A DNA stretch of 64,000 nt from assembly GCA_019055375.1 (NCBI GenBank), contig JAHQIW010004459.1, positions 109,901 through 173,900 on the forward strand, read 5' to 3'. The notes beneath the pieces are model-generated. The model saw only the letters and a list, made by a program, of their open reading frames with translations, was not told the origin of the DNA and ran no database searches. Below, piece after piece: positions 24,760 through 36,425 of this stretch. The translations under genes were made by a program, and so were the position numbers. The stretch is from Parelaphostrongylus tenuis (Eukaryota; Nematoda; Chromadorea; Rhabditida; Metastrongylidae). Every line of letters starts with the position of its first letter. Position 1 is the first letter of the stretch.

Positions 24760-25520
24760 TTTACATATCATTCAACATTCTTAAATATTCTGTTGCTTGG
24801 AATTTTATCATACGTTCAGAGGTATAGATTTTTCAGCCGTATAAAGAACTATAACTCACACATATCTACAAGTTATGAGCGCAGTGCTTTGACGTACACT
24901 GCATTACACATGTAATCGTTGGTTCGATCTCGGTTCCCAAGCTCACTAAGTCTTCCATCTCTCTGGCGTCGCAAAATTGGCACCAGAGTTGCATGGCAGA
25001 TAGAAAAACACTGATATAACATGTCGATGCTGTAAATCATTGTACAAATCATGGAGCCTGTTCAATAACCTTAATCAACTCATGAACGGAATTTTATTCA
25101 CGACGTAGTCTTAGGGGATTTTTTAACGAGCGCTTCATCCTCTTCAGTTTTCACCGAGTAATAAGTTAATTTGATTAATTTCAATCAAGTGCCTGAAGAA
25201 CGTCTACAATTCTGAAAAACATTCCCAAAAAATTGAAAGCGCGAATTTCAACAAATTTCCAGCATGATATTAACGAATGATTCCTCAAGTTGCTTCTTCT
25301 TATTGAATGCATTATCACTAGAATGTAGCCTCATGAATCAAATTCCAACATTTTGAAAATGCATTCATAACCTTTGAAAAGCTTCTAGAGAAGACATGAA
25401 CAAAGACGGAACCAACAAATCATTTTCAATTAACACGTCCTATGCATGATCAAACTTCAATGAATAAACAATTAAAGTACGGATAAATCATTCCACGAAA
25501 CGAGGGAAAAATAAGAATGA
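24760..25520. other. Stretch without recognised gene
   Basis: Only a ruined tRNA-like block (about 24,890-24,960, GGTTCGATCTCGG). Otherwise nothing seen. Confidence 0.4.
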
Positions 25521-25818
25521 AGAGGATAAAGCTCTCGGCACTGATCAATCCCTGAGGGATGCGCTATGCAGTCGACTTCAATTTTCAACTTCCTTTGAGG
25601 TGATTAAAGGCGCGTCTGGCCTTTACAATGACTCGCGGTACCGTCCCGCTAAACCGAGTCAGTGCTGCTTATCCTCCAAGACAAGTCTGATACCAGTCTA
25701 GTATGAATTTACCGACCCCGGAAGGACGGATGGCTTAGTGAGCTTTGAGCGCGAGATCGAAACATTGACCTCGTGTGCGACACAGTGCACCTCTACCCAC
25801 TGCGTCACATGCGCTCTT
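25521..25818 (-). mobile_element. SINE family S1 copy
   Basis: Full-length relative of the 51.4 kb copy in reverse orientation, with more substitutions in head and body. The tail AAGGATAAAGC-type end is at 25,521 and the tRNA-like head at about 25,750-25,818. Confidence 0.8.
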
Positions 25819-25903
25819 GAGTGAAAAATACTAGCTTGTGAATACTACTTCGCTTCACATTTGTAACAGAGAACTTTTACGGCAGAATAGCATTTTTCGT
25901 CAA

Positions 25904-26453
25904 AGTATTCTCTGTATGTTCCAGATGTTGATTACATTGTGAATCCTTTGTTTTCTAACTACGATATTTATCTCACTAGCACCTTTTCTTGTGTTGTGGT
26001 TGATTGTTTTTGCTGCGATTTATTGTTGTTGGTGTCTATTCATTTCTAAAAGATGAATAGTCGGAATTCCTTTGAAACGCAGAGATTTATAGAGTTCTAA
26101 TCAATCCTGACGACAACTGAGCTGTGCGCGACTCGTTTGTCACTTCCTCTAATCGCACGCACCTCTCTGTCAGCAATCTCTTTAGCTTGATAAATTGATT
26201 GAAAGCGTATTCTTCGAGAAGTCCCTCTCAAAGATATTTTTCTGTTCTTATAAAGTAAATATGAAACTCTATAAATCTCTGGTGTTGAAGGAAATTCAAC
26301 GACCCATCTTTCAGAAATGAATAGACATCAATAACAATAAACCGCATCAGAAATAATCACAACACAAGAAAAAGTACTGACGTAATAAATATCGTAGTTA
26401 GAAAACAAAGAGATTCACGTTGTAATCAACATCTGGAACGCACAGAAAATACT
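25904..26453. repeat. Large fold-back element with about 190-bp arms
   Basis: 25,904-26,096 and 26,265-26,453 are inverted copies with small indels (AGTATTCTCTG / CAGAAAATACT at the tips). The 170-bp centre is unrelated to the arms. No coding potential; a non-autonomous DNA element is likely. Confidence 0.8.
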
Positions 26454-26924
26454 AGAAACAGCAATGACATTAGTATACGTGAAAAGAGGAGCGAGTAATA
26501 AACTGAATCATATCAGTTAATAACATTGAGGATAGTACTACATGAACAAGTTCTGTCAACCAACTAAAGGCGAAACTTTCCAGTGAGCGAGTGAATCCGG
26601 AATTCATTGCAGAATACAAACCATTGAGAATGGGTGGTGTTAGGACTGCATAACACTCAACAGTATCGCATATGTATTTGTAACATGATACAAAGTGTTA
26701 AAAGTGATTAAAAATCTTGATTGGAGATTGACTGATTTGATACAGAAGACTGAATCAAAGCATCATGAATCATAGAATTAGTTGTACATGTGAATGGTAA
26801 GTGATGATTAAGTGCGTCATAGGAATATGTAGACTGATAAAAATAGAGCATAGAAACTAAAAGAAAATCATATACACCAGGAGTATTGAAAGACAAGCAG
26901 AACATTCAACATCAAGCGAAAGTT

Positions 26925-26995
26925 GAACCCGCGGCTCGCCCATACCAGGGGCTCCTACCACTATATCACCGACTCATCGTTCTGCTACCACTCTG
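26925..26995 (-). pseudogene. Degenerate tRNA-like sequence
   Basis: The minus strand reads GAGTCGGTGATATAGTGGTA ... GCGGGTTCAACT, the D-arm and T-arm blocks of a tRNA at about the right spacing; stems are not well paired. Confidence 0.4.
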
Positions 26996-27354
26996 TTCGA
27001 TATGTCCAATCGTAAGTGTCGGCAACCAACCTTCAACGGTTTGATCTGGTAAACAGATATCAGCATCAAACCATTGCACTGGAAGGTATTCAATGTTTTC
27101 TTTGCTTGCACTGCTTTTATCAGTGGTATGATGTTAAGAATATGTATCTAAAACTATGGAGTTATATGCAAAAACTACCCATCTCGTGAAACTTGGAGCA
27201 GCTTCAAAAAACATCAAACGACTCTTAAAAAGCAGCAAAAATAAAGAAATCACTTGTTAGGTTGGAAAGGAAGTTTTGAGGCAGTTCTAGAAAACTGAAA
27301 ATTCATGCATGATTACCAAAAAAGCATTAATAACTATTCCTTAGAATAAAGGCC

Positions 27355-27740
27355 TTCGTTTTCCACGACTTTCTACCATCGGTCCGCCAAGATCTGATCA
27401 AAGTGCCACTCTTTCGACGTTGAATTAAAGAACTCTTGACATACTTCAACTTGTTTGACGTCCTGAACGACGCTTGTCTTCGAGGTCAAGATGTCGGGCA
27501 TTGAAGAGTTGAAACAACCGCCCAGCAGATTTGCTTATTGTGCTTTCCACTTCAACGTCAATGATTTTATCGACTTCACCTCGCTGTGGAAGACCCTCTC
27601 TCCAGAAACGACGCAATATAACACAAACTTTGGCCGTATAGCAGAGGCTTGTGACAAAGTGAAAATAGAAACGGTCGATATAAGGCTTTCAGTAGGGAAA
27701 TCCCACATAAAAAACTATGATGTTCCCATGATATGCATGG
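27355..27740 (-). pseudogene. Highly decayed mariner-like transposase fragment
   Basis: Minus-strand frames contain FNARHLDLEDKRRSGRQ followed by further helix-turn-helix-like sequence, resembling the mariner FNAGDFDLEDKPRSGRP motif. Stops and shifts are frequent. A remnant only. Confidence 0.45.
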
Positions 27741-28052
27741 GTGTTATCTCATGCTAATTAAAGTGCCCAAGAACTTTCTTTCCAACCGTAACAGATTATA
27801 GATTTCGAACAGATGTCAGCATAAAGGGGTTTGATGCCGACATGTGCTTATTCGATCAAGCCCAACAAAAGCTGGTTGCTACCAGCTACGACAGGATAAT
27901 CAAAGAAAGAGCGGCACCAGAGCGCTGGCTGGTAGCGGTGTTGTAGCGGTAGTAAGCGCTCCGCTGTGGGTGAAGCAAGAATCTAAGATTCCGACTGATG
28001 TTGAATGTTTTTCATACCACTCGATACTTTTGGGTACATATTTGTACCATAG

Positions 28053-28345
28053 GAGCACATGTGGCGCACTGTTAGAGGTGCTCACGTCGCCCACGAGGTC
28101 AATGGTTAGATCTCGCGCTCATGGCACACGAAGCCATCCATCCCTCTGGGGTCGGTAATTTGGTACCAGACGGTCGCAAACTTGTCTGGGAGAATAAGCA
28201 GCAGTGACTCGGTACAGAGAGAGGCCACCGCGAGTCATTATAAAGGCCAGATATGCATTTAACCACCTCAAACGAAATCATAACTTGAAAACGATTTCAA
28301 GGCGCATTCCTCTGGGATAGATCAACGCCGAGAGCTTTATCCTAT
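28053..28345 (+). mobile_element. SINE family S1 copy
   Basis: Head GAGCACATGTGGCGCACTG, body GTACCAGACGG and CCGCGAGTCATTATAAAGGCC, tail GAGCTTTATCC. Box B is damaged (GGTTAGATCTC). Confidence 0.8.
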
Positions 28346-29084
28346 CTATTTATTTGCACCATCGAACCACTGTTAGAGTGTAATAAAAATAGATGGAACA
28401 TTTAATCATAATCACATTAATAACAACGGCGGGAATGAATCTCATGATATACGAGGGCGGTCTGACTAAGTCATTAAAGTTTAAGTTGTTTAAAGAGGCT
28501 CTTACAGTTGCTACTTTTTGTAGATTTCTGTGAAACATCTGGAAATACTTTTTTGCATTAACCCACCAAAAATCCTTCTCCTTTAAAACAGTGAAAAATT
28601 GTAACGAAGTGATAGTGGGACGGCATAGGACAGGAGACTGACAACTAAGCACTTTGAAACGATCATCCTGTGAGTAGGAACTATGGAACGAAGTTTTGTC
28701 TGAGTGGCAGTTTAAGATCGACACGTACCCTGGGGAGTGCATAGAGACACTCACAGCTGTCTTGCTCGAGTCGAGAACGCGCGCTACCCGAAACAAGGAT
28801 TGCGATTGCGATGGATATATTTCTCAATTTCAAGCCTTTCATGAAATTTGTTATGGCCCTTATATAGTGTAGTGTTTCTGTTCTTTGGTCTCATCACTAG
28901 CACGATGCCTTTCGGTTCACTCAGTCCCTTGCAAGGAGATATACTCCTTGTATATGCAGAGTGCGTAGAAAGCTCTGTCCATTTTTTCAGGCTTTTCAAC
29001 AGTTTTAAACAAATGATCATTCAGTTTGAGGACCAAATTCGTTTATCAAATAAACAATTACAACAATAAACGAAAGAGTTTATC

Positions 29085-30250
29085 ACAAATTTTCTACATT
29101 GCCTCCTTTGGCCTCGATACATCTAGAAAGTGGCTTGCAAAAACTTCCAACAATGCTCGCGTTTGATCTCACTATGATTATTTCCCAGCATTTATACTAG
29201 TGCAGTGAGTAGTCGAGATATTCTCCTCCAGTATAGACCACAGGAAGCAATCCACTGGGCTGAGATCCGCCGAGTTAGACGGCCAAACGTTCTTGCTCTA
29301 AAAGGCTGGAAACTGCTCTTGACGAATGGTAATCGTTGAACGGGCCGAATGCGCAAAACCCCATTTTTCCTAACGAGTAAGTCCGTCGGCACCAGAGGGT
29401 CAAGTACTCCAAGGCTCTAGTACTCCCCTTGAAATTTGTTGGTGGTAGTTGGCAGCGTTGAAATTGACATATCCGTTGATGAAGACAAACGAATTGTCTC
29501 CGGTGGCGCAAATGCCCCACCCAGGTTATCACAGAGGCCGAAAAATGATCGCGATCCATGGTTCTGGTACTGCAGTTTTCTGCTGACCCTTTTTGAGAAG
29601 TTCACGTTTATTCTGGCGATTGGGAGGTAGTCTGACTGCAAATTTCATCTTATCCGAGAAAAGCACCTTTGACGAACGAGCAACAGCGATTGACACAACT
29701 CATTCGGCGTGCCTTTTGAAAGCCGTTTTTTCTATATTTTTGTCCACAAAGAGCACACGAGCGATTTTGTGTCTACGTAGCATCATCTTATTCTTCATAA
29801 TGTTTCTCACGCTTCACTTCCTGATCCCGAGCTTTCGGAGCCATTTTGCGCATTGAACGCTTCGGATTCCGTTGAATTTAGGAACAGATCTTCTAAATGT
29901 TTTCCCCAATAGATTAGGCAGTTGGGAGACCTTTTCGAGGTCGGTACTCAACCCCTGCAACCTCTTTGAAATATTTCACTGTTTTGAAGACACTTACTGA
30001 TTTGAAATCAATCGATTCCAACAATGTCGGCCGTTTTCATCCCCGTCTTGTGCAACTGGGCTACTGCGATACGTTGATTTTTACGACCCATAACTTGACC
30101 ACAAGTGAAAATAGACAAGTAAATAAAACAGACTCTAGACCAAAATTGAACAAAGAGTTCAATAAAATCATCAGCATTGATAAGACATATCATATCAATG
30201 CCAAAATTAACAAAACACAAAATTATCAGAACTTTTTGCACACCCTGTAT
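29085..30250 (-). pseudogene. Tc1/mariner-superfamily transposon, decayed
   Basis: The N-terminus starts at ATG 30,091 (MGRKNQRIAVAQLHKTGMK), a helix-turn-helix start. The catalytic part is split over frames; a piece near 29,200-29,300 reads like ...SADLSPVDCFLWSILEE, the third catalytic region. The right end (30,233-30,248) reads CAGGGTGTGCAAAAAG on the minus strand, a plausible inverted-repeat tip; no matching left tip is visible, so the left end is probably lost. Multiple shifts rule out activity. Confidence 0.65.
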
Positions 30251-31017
30251 GTTGTCTAACAGTTGACACCTAAAAGTTATTTTCGCAGTTATTCTTCCGT
30301 ACCAACAAACTGACAGTCATATTTCAATAACCACTTCTCAAAAAATCTTGTCTCTAGTCAGTTTTTCATCTAATTATATCTTGTGACCGTTATTGTTGAT
30401 CACTGACCTCCCTTGCAGAAAAATCTCTAGCCAGTTACGAAGCAAAGTGATACATCTCCAGGTGGTTTATGAGGGACTGAACGCAGTCTGAAAGCAACGT
30501 TTGTGTTTCTCTGAGGCAGGTGAATTTAGCCCAGTTTCTACTGCGCCGATATTACCCATACCTTCTTTATATTCTATGAGTCAATAAACCAATGAAAGTG
30601 CTCAGGAGTCGTCTCCTGGATTAGACTTTCCTCGTCTGCTCCGAGAGAAATTGCAAGCTCTTATTAGTATATGTAGTCCTGACTTTCAGAGCTGAGCAAA
30701 CTGCCTAGCTATCAAATGCTAAACAATAAAATGAATGGATCTAATTCCAGTAGCGGCAACCTCAAACGAGCCCGACATCGTTAGATGGGACGAATACGCA
30801 GAGGCTGTTGAAAACCTCAGGAGCAATTGGTGGCGATCTGTGCATATACTGTACGCTCATTTGAATTGGAACCTTCTGTAGAAAACTCGATTGTAGACTA
30901 GTAGGCTAACGTACGACGTGACCGGCCTGACTTGAATGAGAAGTCACCACCGATTTCATAGTTCTTTTCACACATTATATATAGTATATATATATGACAA
31001 TCACAATATATATATAT

Positions 31018-31905
31018 ATATTGACGGTCGACAATTAAACCATCTTCGCTTTGCTGACGATATCGTTCTCATAACACCAAACATCAGCCAAGCGGAACGA
31101 ATGTTGACTGATTTCGACAACGCCTGTGGAAAGATCGGTCTTCAACTGAATCTAACGAAAACAATGTTCATGAGGAACGGATGGGTTTCTAATGCCCCAT
31201 TCACGCTCAACGGAACGACAATTTCCGAATGCTCCAGTTACATCTATCTAGGTCGTGAAATCAACATGATGAACGACCTAGCCCCAGAGTTGAGCAGGAG
31301 GAAACGAGCGGCTTGGGGAACGTTCAAGAGCATCGAAGATGTAGTGAAGAGGACAAAGAACATCCGACTCCGTGCCCACCTTTTCGACTCGACAATTATC
31401 CCTGCCCTAACGTATGCAGCAGAAACCTGGTCGCTACGTAAGCAGGATGAAAGATCACTTGCCGTTATCGAACGCGCAGTCGAAAGGTCGATGCTAGGAG
31501 TATCTCGTATTTCGCAAATGAGACAAAGGATCCGAACTTCCGACCTACGTCAACGATCGAAAATCAGAGACGCCGTTCTACACGCCAGGATATCGAAAAT
31601 AAGGTGGGCCGGACACGTGATGCGCTTCAACGACAACCGATGGACGAGAGCCGTTACCGACTGGATTCCTCGGGACGTCAAGCGCTCTAAAGGAAGACCA
31701 CTGACCCGTTGGTCCGATTTCTTCACGAAAGCGATGGAAGAAAGATATGATGCTCAGCGAATTCCTAAAGCAAGGAGGACCCACTGGGCTACTCTTGCAC
31801 GCGATAGGGAAAAATGGAAGAGTTGCTGGTACCCGCTCGAGTCACTCGACGATCAACGGGACGACAGGTGATACAGGTGATATATATATATATACATAAT
31901 TTTTG
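31018..31905 (+). mobile_element. RTE 3'-terminal copy 2, longest, with FADD motif
   Basis: The open frame ending at 31,871 includes the reverse transcriptase active-site box LRFADDIVLITP (about 31,040-31,075), then the same C-terminal domain as copy 1, ending [11 protein letters not shown] and stop. The apparent frame start at 30,936 lies in flanking DNA; the element begins right after an AT microsatellite at about 31,017. The 3' end GATACAGGTGATA runs into a TA tract. 5'-truncated, so not autonomous. Confidence 0.9.
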
Positions 31906-32167
31906 AAAAGATTCTTAGGTGATTTGATTACCGAAATATTACTGGCAGTTATCAGAAGTCACTATCCATTTCTTAAAGAGCTCAAGTGTTCGGCCTCCTG
32001 GTGTTTAATACAATATTGGCATGTTTGTTTTCTACTTACAGTTAGTTTCAAGCATCTGTAACCCATAACATATTATGACTTGCTGGATTGAATTTCTTAA
32101 ATTTTGTGATTAATGTGAGTTGATAGTATTTTCAATGCATTTCGTACTGTTATGATGTTTCCAATAT

Positions 32168-32247
32168 TCCTAAGAGAATTGAGTGGTGAGCAAAAACACC
32201 AGAGGTCCTGAGGTCGTATTTTTGCTCACCACTCAATTCTCTTAGGA
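32168..32247. repeat. Fold-back element with perfect 29-bp arms
   Basis: Left arm 32,168-32,196 (starts TCCTAAGAGAATTGAGTGGT) is the exact reverse complement of 32,219-32,247, with a 22-bp spacer. Arms without mismatches suggest a recent origin. The arm is shared with the tRNA-like element at 12.1 kb. Confidence 0.85.
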
Positions 32248-32249
32248 TT

Positions 32250-34250
32250 AATGTGAGTTTTCAAACATTTTCATTGTCAACTCAACGTCAACTGATGGAT
32301 TGGGTTGTCTCATAATTTCCTTTGCACTATTGTGAATCGATTTTTTTCCCTTTTTCCAAACGATTCAAAGGAATTGCAAGTGCATATCTTATTTCAAATT
32401 CCAGTTTTACATACTGTCTGTAGCGAAGGTTTGTAGCCGATGCACTGAATTATATGTAGAGATTCAGTGGATTCGTACAGTATTGTGAAGGTTCAGTGAT
32501 TTATATTGATTATACCAAACAGTAAGATGGAACCAAACAATGGCGCGGGACCAAACAATGTGGTAGAACCAAACAACCTATAATATACATACATTACTAT
32601 AATAATATAATAATAATAATATATACATGATAGCGACATATCGTTATGTGAACATATGCCTATGTCAATGTGAGTGACCGACTGATGAGAAGTATCGTCA
32701 TCTGACGATACTATGAATGTTATTATGACTGACGGTGTTATTGTAACTGAAGATATTACGTAACTGACGGTGTTATTGTAATTGACGGAGCATGACTAGG
32801 CGGCAGAGCTCGTTTGGGTTGTTATGCTTGCCCCGGAATAACAAGCCAAAGGTAGGATCCCAGTGGGTGAATATATAGTGTGATAACAGTGGGGTCACTA
32901 CTGATTATATATGGGCAGGATCCCTTAACCGCGTGCGGGCCGAGCATAGCCTAGGTGAGTTCGCTCCGCCACGGTAGCGCTATGTTCCGCTCACGATTCT
33001 CTTGAGTTCATTTAACAGTTATATGAACACAACCTTATGACAGCAATTAGATACACGACAACGAGACTGTGTGAAGAGAGCATTAATGGATCGATTACGA
33101 TTTGAGCTGAGGTGGTCCGGATGAAGTTACACGACCGTTCGAATGATGCGCGGCGATCAAACTGACTGGCAGCTGGGTGCCGCCCTCGTCACTTGGACCA
33201 TTTTCTGTTCTAAGGTCTTCGAACCTCTGCGATACCACTTGCTGTCTGAGGTCATGGACCATCTGCGTTGCCTAAATTATCACGTAATTCCGGAAAAGAT
33301 AGCAAGCTCTGTTGGGAGGTTTGCTACGCTGCGGCCTCGCTAAATATTCATCTCCTATGCTCAATAAATCAGTGAGTCTACGAGCCTGAACATCATGCCG
33401 TTTTGGATGTTTGTAGACGAGATGACTGAAGGAGACGAAGAAAGTTTTCCTATAAAAGGTTAAAGACCAGGAACTGACATTTGGGTGAAGCGTGTAACTA
33501 ACGATCAAAAGGGAATTGTGAGAAAAGATGGGAAAAAAAGGATTATAAAGATTTTGCTCTTGATGACGGGTATCCAGTTGGAGATAGCCCCATGCTGAGG
33601 TTGTTCATTATGTTTGGTTTAACTAAGAAAATTGAGACAGTCTCTGTAGTTCATTCGTCTTCTCGGACGGTAGTTGTAGTTTATTCGTGTTTTCGGACGA
33701 ACGTTATAGTTTATTCGTCTTCTCGGACGGTCCCCACTTAGAGCTAGTCCTATAGATGCCATGACTGGTCCAGGGGCGTAGTATGAAGTCCCAAGCTGAG
33801 GTTGTTTGCCAGGTCTTGGGGTGGTAATTGGCTTTAAGAATACCTTTGATTGAGCAAAATTACGATTATGTAGACCACAACGCAAGATCGTGCGTTGTAA
33901 GTCTATTTTTAGGGGTAGCTGAACTTTTCCACTACTTCGGCTGCCACTACAATGCACTGGTCCGTCATGATGTTGACGTTTTATATTTCCTGCTTTATTT
34001 TTGCTTCAGCTCTTTCCATACAGAGATATGGAAAGTGATTCTGATCTAATGGCGGAATTCATATGTACGGGACGGTTTTCCAAGTTTGAGGTTGCTTGGT
34101 TATGACTTGATGAAGTTGTCTTGTTCAGCTACTCATAGAGTTGGTTGTAATATGTTGTTTAAGGTTATAGTAAGTTGGGTAGACACTTGTATAGGCCCGT
34201 TGCACCATCGCTCGGTGTTTTAATGAAACGATCTACCGCAAAGTGGTCTT
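32250..34250. other. Unclassified, partly less AT-rich stretch
   Basis: Holds an ATA-rich run (32,575-32,640), a TGACGGTGTTATTGTAA block repeated near 32,730 and 32,765, a less AT-rich part at 32.8-33.35 kb with broken protein-like frames, and the 30-bp tandem at 33.65 kb. It may be an old mobile element; no family assigned. Confidence 0.3.
33647..33730. repeat. Three 30-bp tandem repeats
   Basis: TAGTTCATTCGTCTTCTCGG at 33,647 recurs with few changes at 33,677 and 33,707, spacing exactly 30. Confidence 0.8.
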
Positions 34251-34254
34251 TATG

Positions 34255-34350
34255 AACAGTTCATTCAGTGACCGCACAGCTCATGTTGCAATGTCGACTC
34301 GCCACATTTTGGACAAACTGGGCTGAACTTTCAAGTTCGACGCAATCATA
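34255..34350 (+). pseudogene. Short mariner transposase fragment
   Basis: The plus strand reads SDRTAHVAMSTRHILDKLG, close to the region after the second catalytic Asp in mariner and to the copy at 1.9 kb. Both sides are unrelated; only about 90 bp is recognisable. Confidence 0.5.
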
Positions 34351-34419
34351 AAATTTCGCTTTATTGCCCTATAGACATTGACTTTTATTTTGATTTCACG
34401 CAACAAGTAAACACGAATT

Positions 34420-34750
34420 AAATTTGAAACAAATGCGTAACTACTTTGAGTGCAAAACGTAATATTTTTTTCGTTCTTACAGCGCTCTATTGAGGCCTTT
34501 TCAAATTCGAACCGAGATTTGAGGTCATAAGATTTTTTTCATCAATCACCAAAAGGTATCTGAATATCATTGAATATCTACGAGAAGCCAAGCCAGACGG
34601 CAGCCCTGTAAGTAATAAACGTCAAAGATAGAACGAAATTTTCTTTTCGCCGTTGTTCTAGTGCATCGAAAAACCATTGTAGTAAATAAGTTTGAGTTAC
34701 TACAGCGCAATAAAAAGCTTTGTTTAAAAATTAAGTCTACATTTAGATCC
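34420..34750. repeat. Degenerate ~140-bp repeat, block 3
   Basis: TACAGCGCTCTATTGAGGCC, TACAGCGCAATAAAAAGC and neighbouring fragments fit the family, directly left of the F3 fold-back. Confidence 0.4.
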
Positions 34751-34751
34751 A

Positions 34752-35098
34752 AGGCCTCGACAGTTTTCAAAACCTCGCAATAAACATTCAATATAATTTT
34801 TAAAGAATGTTCAGAGCCTTACCCAAGGTTGGTATGCCAGAGCCATACACGCGAGTTTCGGAGGTCTCGCGCTCCTCATCAATGGCTCATGACCCTCATT
34901 AAGCCCTGCACTGTAGCAAGGGGGACGGGGAACGCGTGTGATGACGGCACAATGAGAGGTGTGGGCCACCGACGAGGAGGGCGAGACCTCCGAAACACGC
35001 GTGTATGGCTCTGGCATACCAACTTTGGGTAAGGCTCCGAACATTCTTTGAAAATTATATTAAGTGCTTATTGCAAGGTTTCAAAAACGGCTGATGCC
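34752..35098. repeat. Fold-back element family F3
   Basis: 34,752-34,871 pairs with 34,981-35,098; the central part includes CCATACACGCGAGTTTCGGA and its inverse. Related copies are at 35,135-35,300, 51,920-52,235 and 62,455-62,735, sharing TATGGCTCTGGCATACC or TAACCCTGGCGTAT-like blocks and a TTTCAAAAAC-type end. Confidence 0.75.
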
Positions 35099-35134
35099 TT
35101 AGATAAATTTTGTTCTACCAGCCACGATCCATCG

Positions 35135-35305
35135 ACTGAAAAGTGGTGATGGCACAGTCACTGTGTCGCCACCACATTTGCCTCCCCCTTGCTACAGTGC
35201 AGGTCTTAATGAGGGGCGTGGGCCACTGACGAGGAAGGAGAGACCTCCAAAACACGTGTGTATGGCTCTGGCATACCAACCTCGTGTAAGGCTCTAAACA
35301 TTCTT
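35135..35305. repeat. Partial F3 element
   Basis: Contains TGTGTATGGCTCTGGCATAC and GCTCTAAACATTCTTC, the right half of the F3 element immediately upstream. The left arm is absent. Confidence 0.65.
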
Positions 35306-35699
35306 CAAAAATTCTACGTTTAAAATTGCCAATTTCAGGCTACCGAGTGTCTACCAAATCTTTAGGAAGAAACCTTGGTTGATGAGAAAACCAACCAAAC
35401 ACGACTGCAACATACTTCATATACTCCAAAGAAGAAACGTGAATTTTTCTTCGTTGGTGCAGTTTATTAAAACAGTGCATTTTGAGACCAAACATAGTAG
35501 TCAAATTGCGATTCTCACTGCTATTGAATGACTGCTAAAATTCTACTGAACAAAAAACTGTGCTCGACGAGCAAACCACGACAAGAAGCGTGTGCCATCA
35601 GTGATAAACGTGGTTCGAGAAAGCGTCGAACACATATGACGCATTGACTAAAGATTTTCTGCGACACACACGTGGTCCCATGTTTGCACCGTATGTGCC

Positions 35700-35835
35700 C
35701 AAAGCTTACCCAAATCTTCCTGCCTTCTGGGTCGTTAAAGTGATACCAGACTTCTCTGAGAGGAAATCGGTAGGCTTACGCGAATTATTGTAATGGCCAG
35801 ACATGCGTTCATATCAACTTGAATGATACTAGATG
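35700..35835 (+). mobile_element. Old partial SINE S1 copy
   Basis: GTGATACCAGACTTCTCTGA, ATTGTAATGGCCAGACATGC and TCAACTTGAATGATAC match the S1 body order at reduced identity. Head and tail are not recognisable. Confidence 0.5.
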
Positions 35836-36112
35836 ATGCTTTTTTCCTCGGATGCAAATCGAACGAGGGCGCAGATCAAATCATCGTATGAGGTCAGTCT
35901 TTTTCCTACCTATCATCACGCGTGATCTCCGACACCAGGTAAGATTAGTCCGAATGGTACGCCCATTCTAGGTGGCCGCTCATCTCCTACAATTTCAAAG
36001 TCGATTGTTGCTCTTCATTTAATGTTGCTCTCGCCCTCAACTCTATCTTCCGTGAACTTGCTCCTCCCTTTTCTTTCTTCCTCTCCCCTAGTTATTCACT
36101 GTTTTTCCTTAG

Positions 36113-36425
36113 GATTAAGACACAACATAGTGTGGAACACGAGCATGATGAGTTCATGACTTTGGATTTCATCCAGCAGAATGGTCCTCAATACCTTTCA
36201 ATCGACTATTATGAGACCTACTTAGAAATGTAATATAGCCTGATAGAATGTTCTGAGCCTTTCATGAGATTTGATTTGACAATTCTAAGGCTAGACGTAC
36301 GTTCCCGCTTTCTTTCGTGCCTCATCGGTAGCGCATGCCATTGGGATGTTGGCCGCTATGCCTCCGTTACAGTCGCACGCCATGCAGTCGACAATCAATT
36401 ACTAGAGCAACTTCATATCAAGTGA
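36113..36425 (+). CDS. Candidate last two exons of an unrecognised gene
   Basis: Exon A 36,113-36,229 follows a pyrimidine-rich TTTTTCCTTAG acceptor and reads VEHEHDEFMTLDFIQQNG, YLSIDYYETYLE. A GT donor after GAAAT and an acceptor TTCTAAG at 36,289 remove a 60-bp intron and keep phase into exon B (36,290-36,425): LDVRSRFLSCLIGSACHWDV, HAVDNQLLEQLHIK, TGA. Intron size and phase are nematode-like. I recognise no family and found no upstream exons; the open stretches are short enough to arise by chance. Confidence 0.3.

Noticed and set aside
29436..29856. Plus-strand frames of 64-87 codons
   Set aside because: Antisense shadows of the decayed mariner transposase.
30936..31017. N-terminal 27 codons of the open frame of RTE copy 2
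   Set aside because: They are flanking DNA and microsatellite read in frame, not retrotransposon sequence.
32680..32720. CTGATGAG followed by a CGTCATCTGACG hairpin
   Set aside because: The GAAA block and stem I partner are missing; only a chance core match.
33605..33640. Spliced-leader RNA-like GGTTTAACTAAG
   Set aside because: The match to a nematode SL1 sequence is too short, and no Sm site or donor follows.
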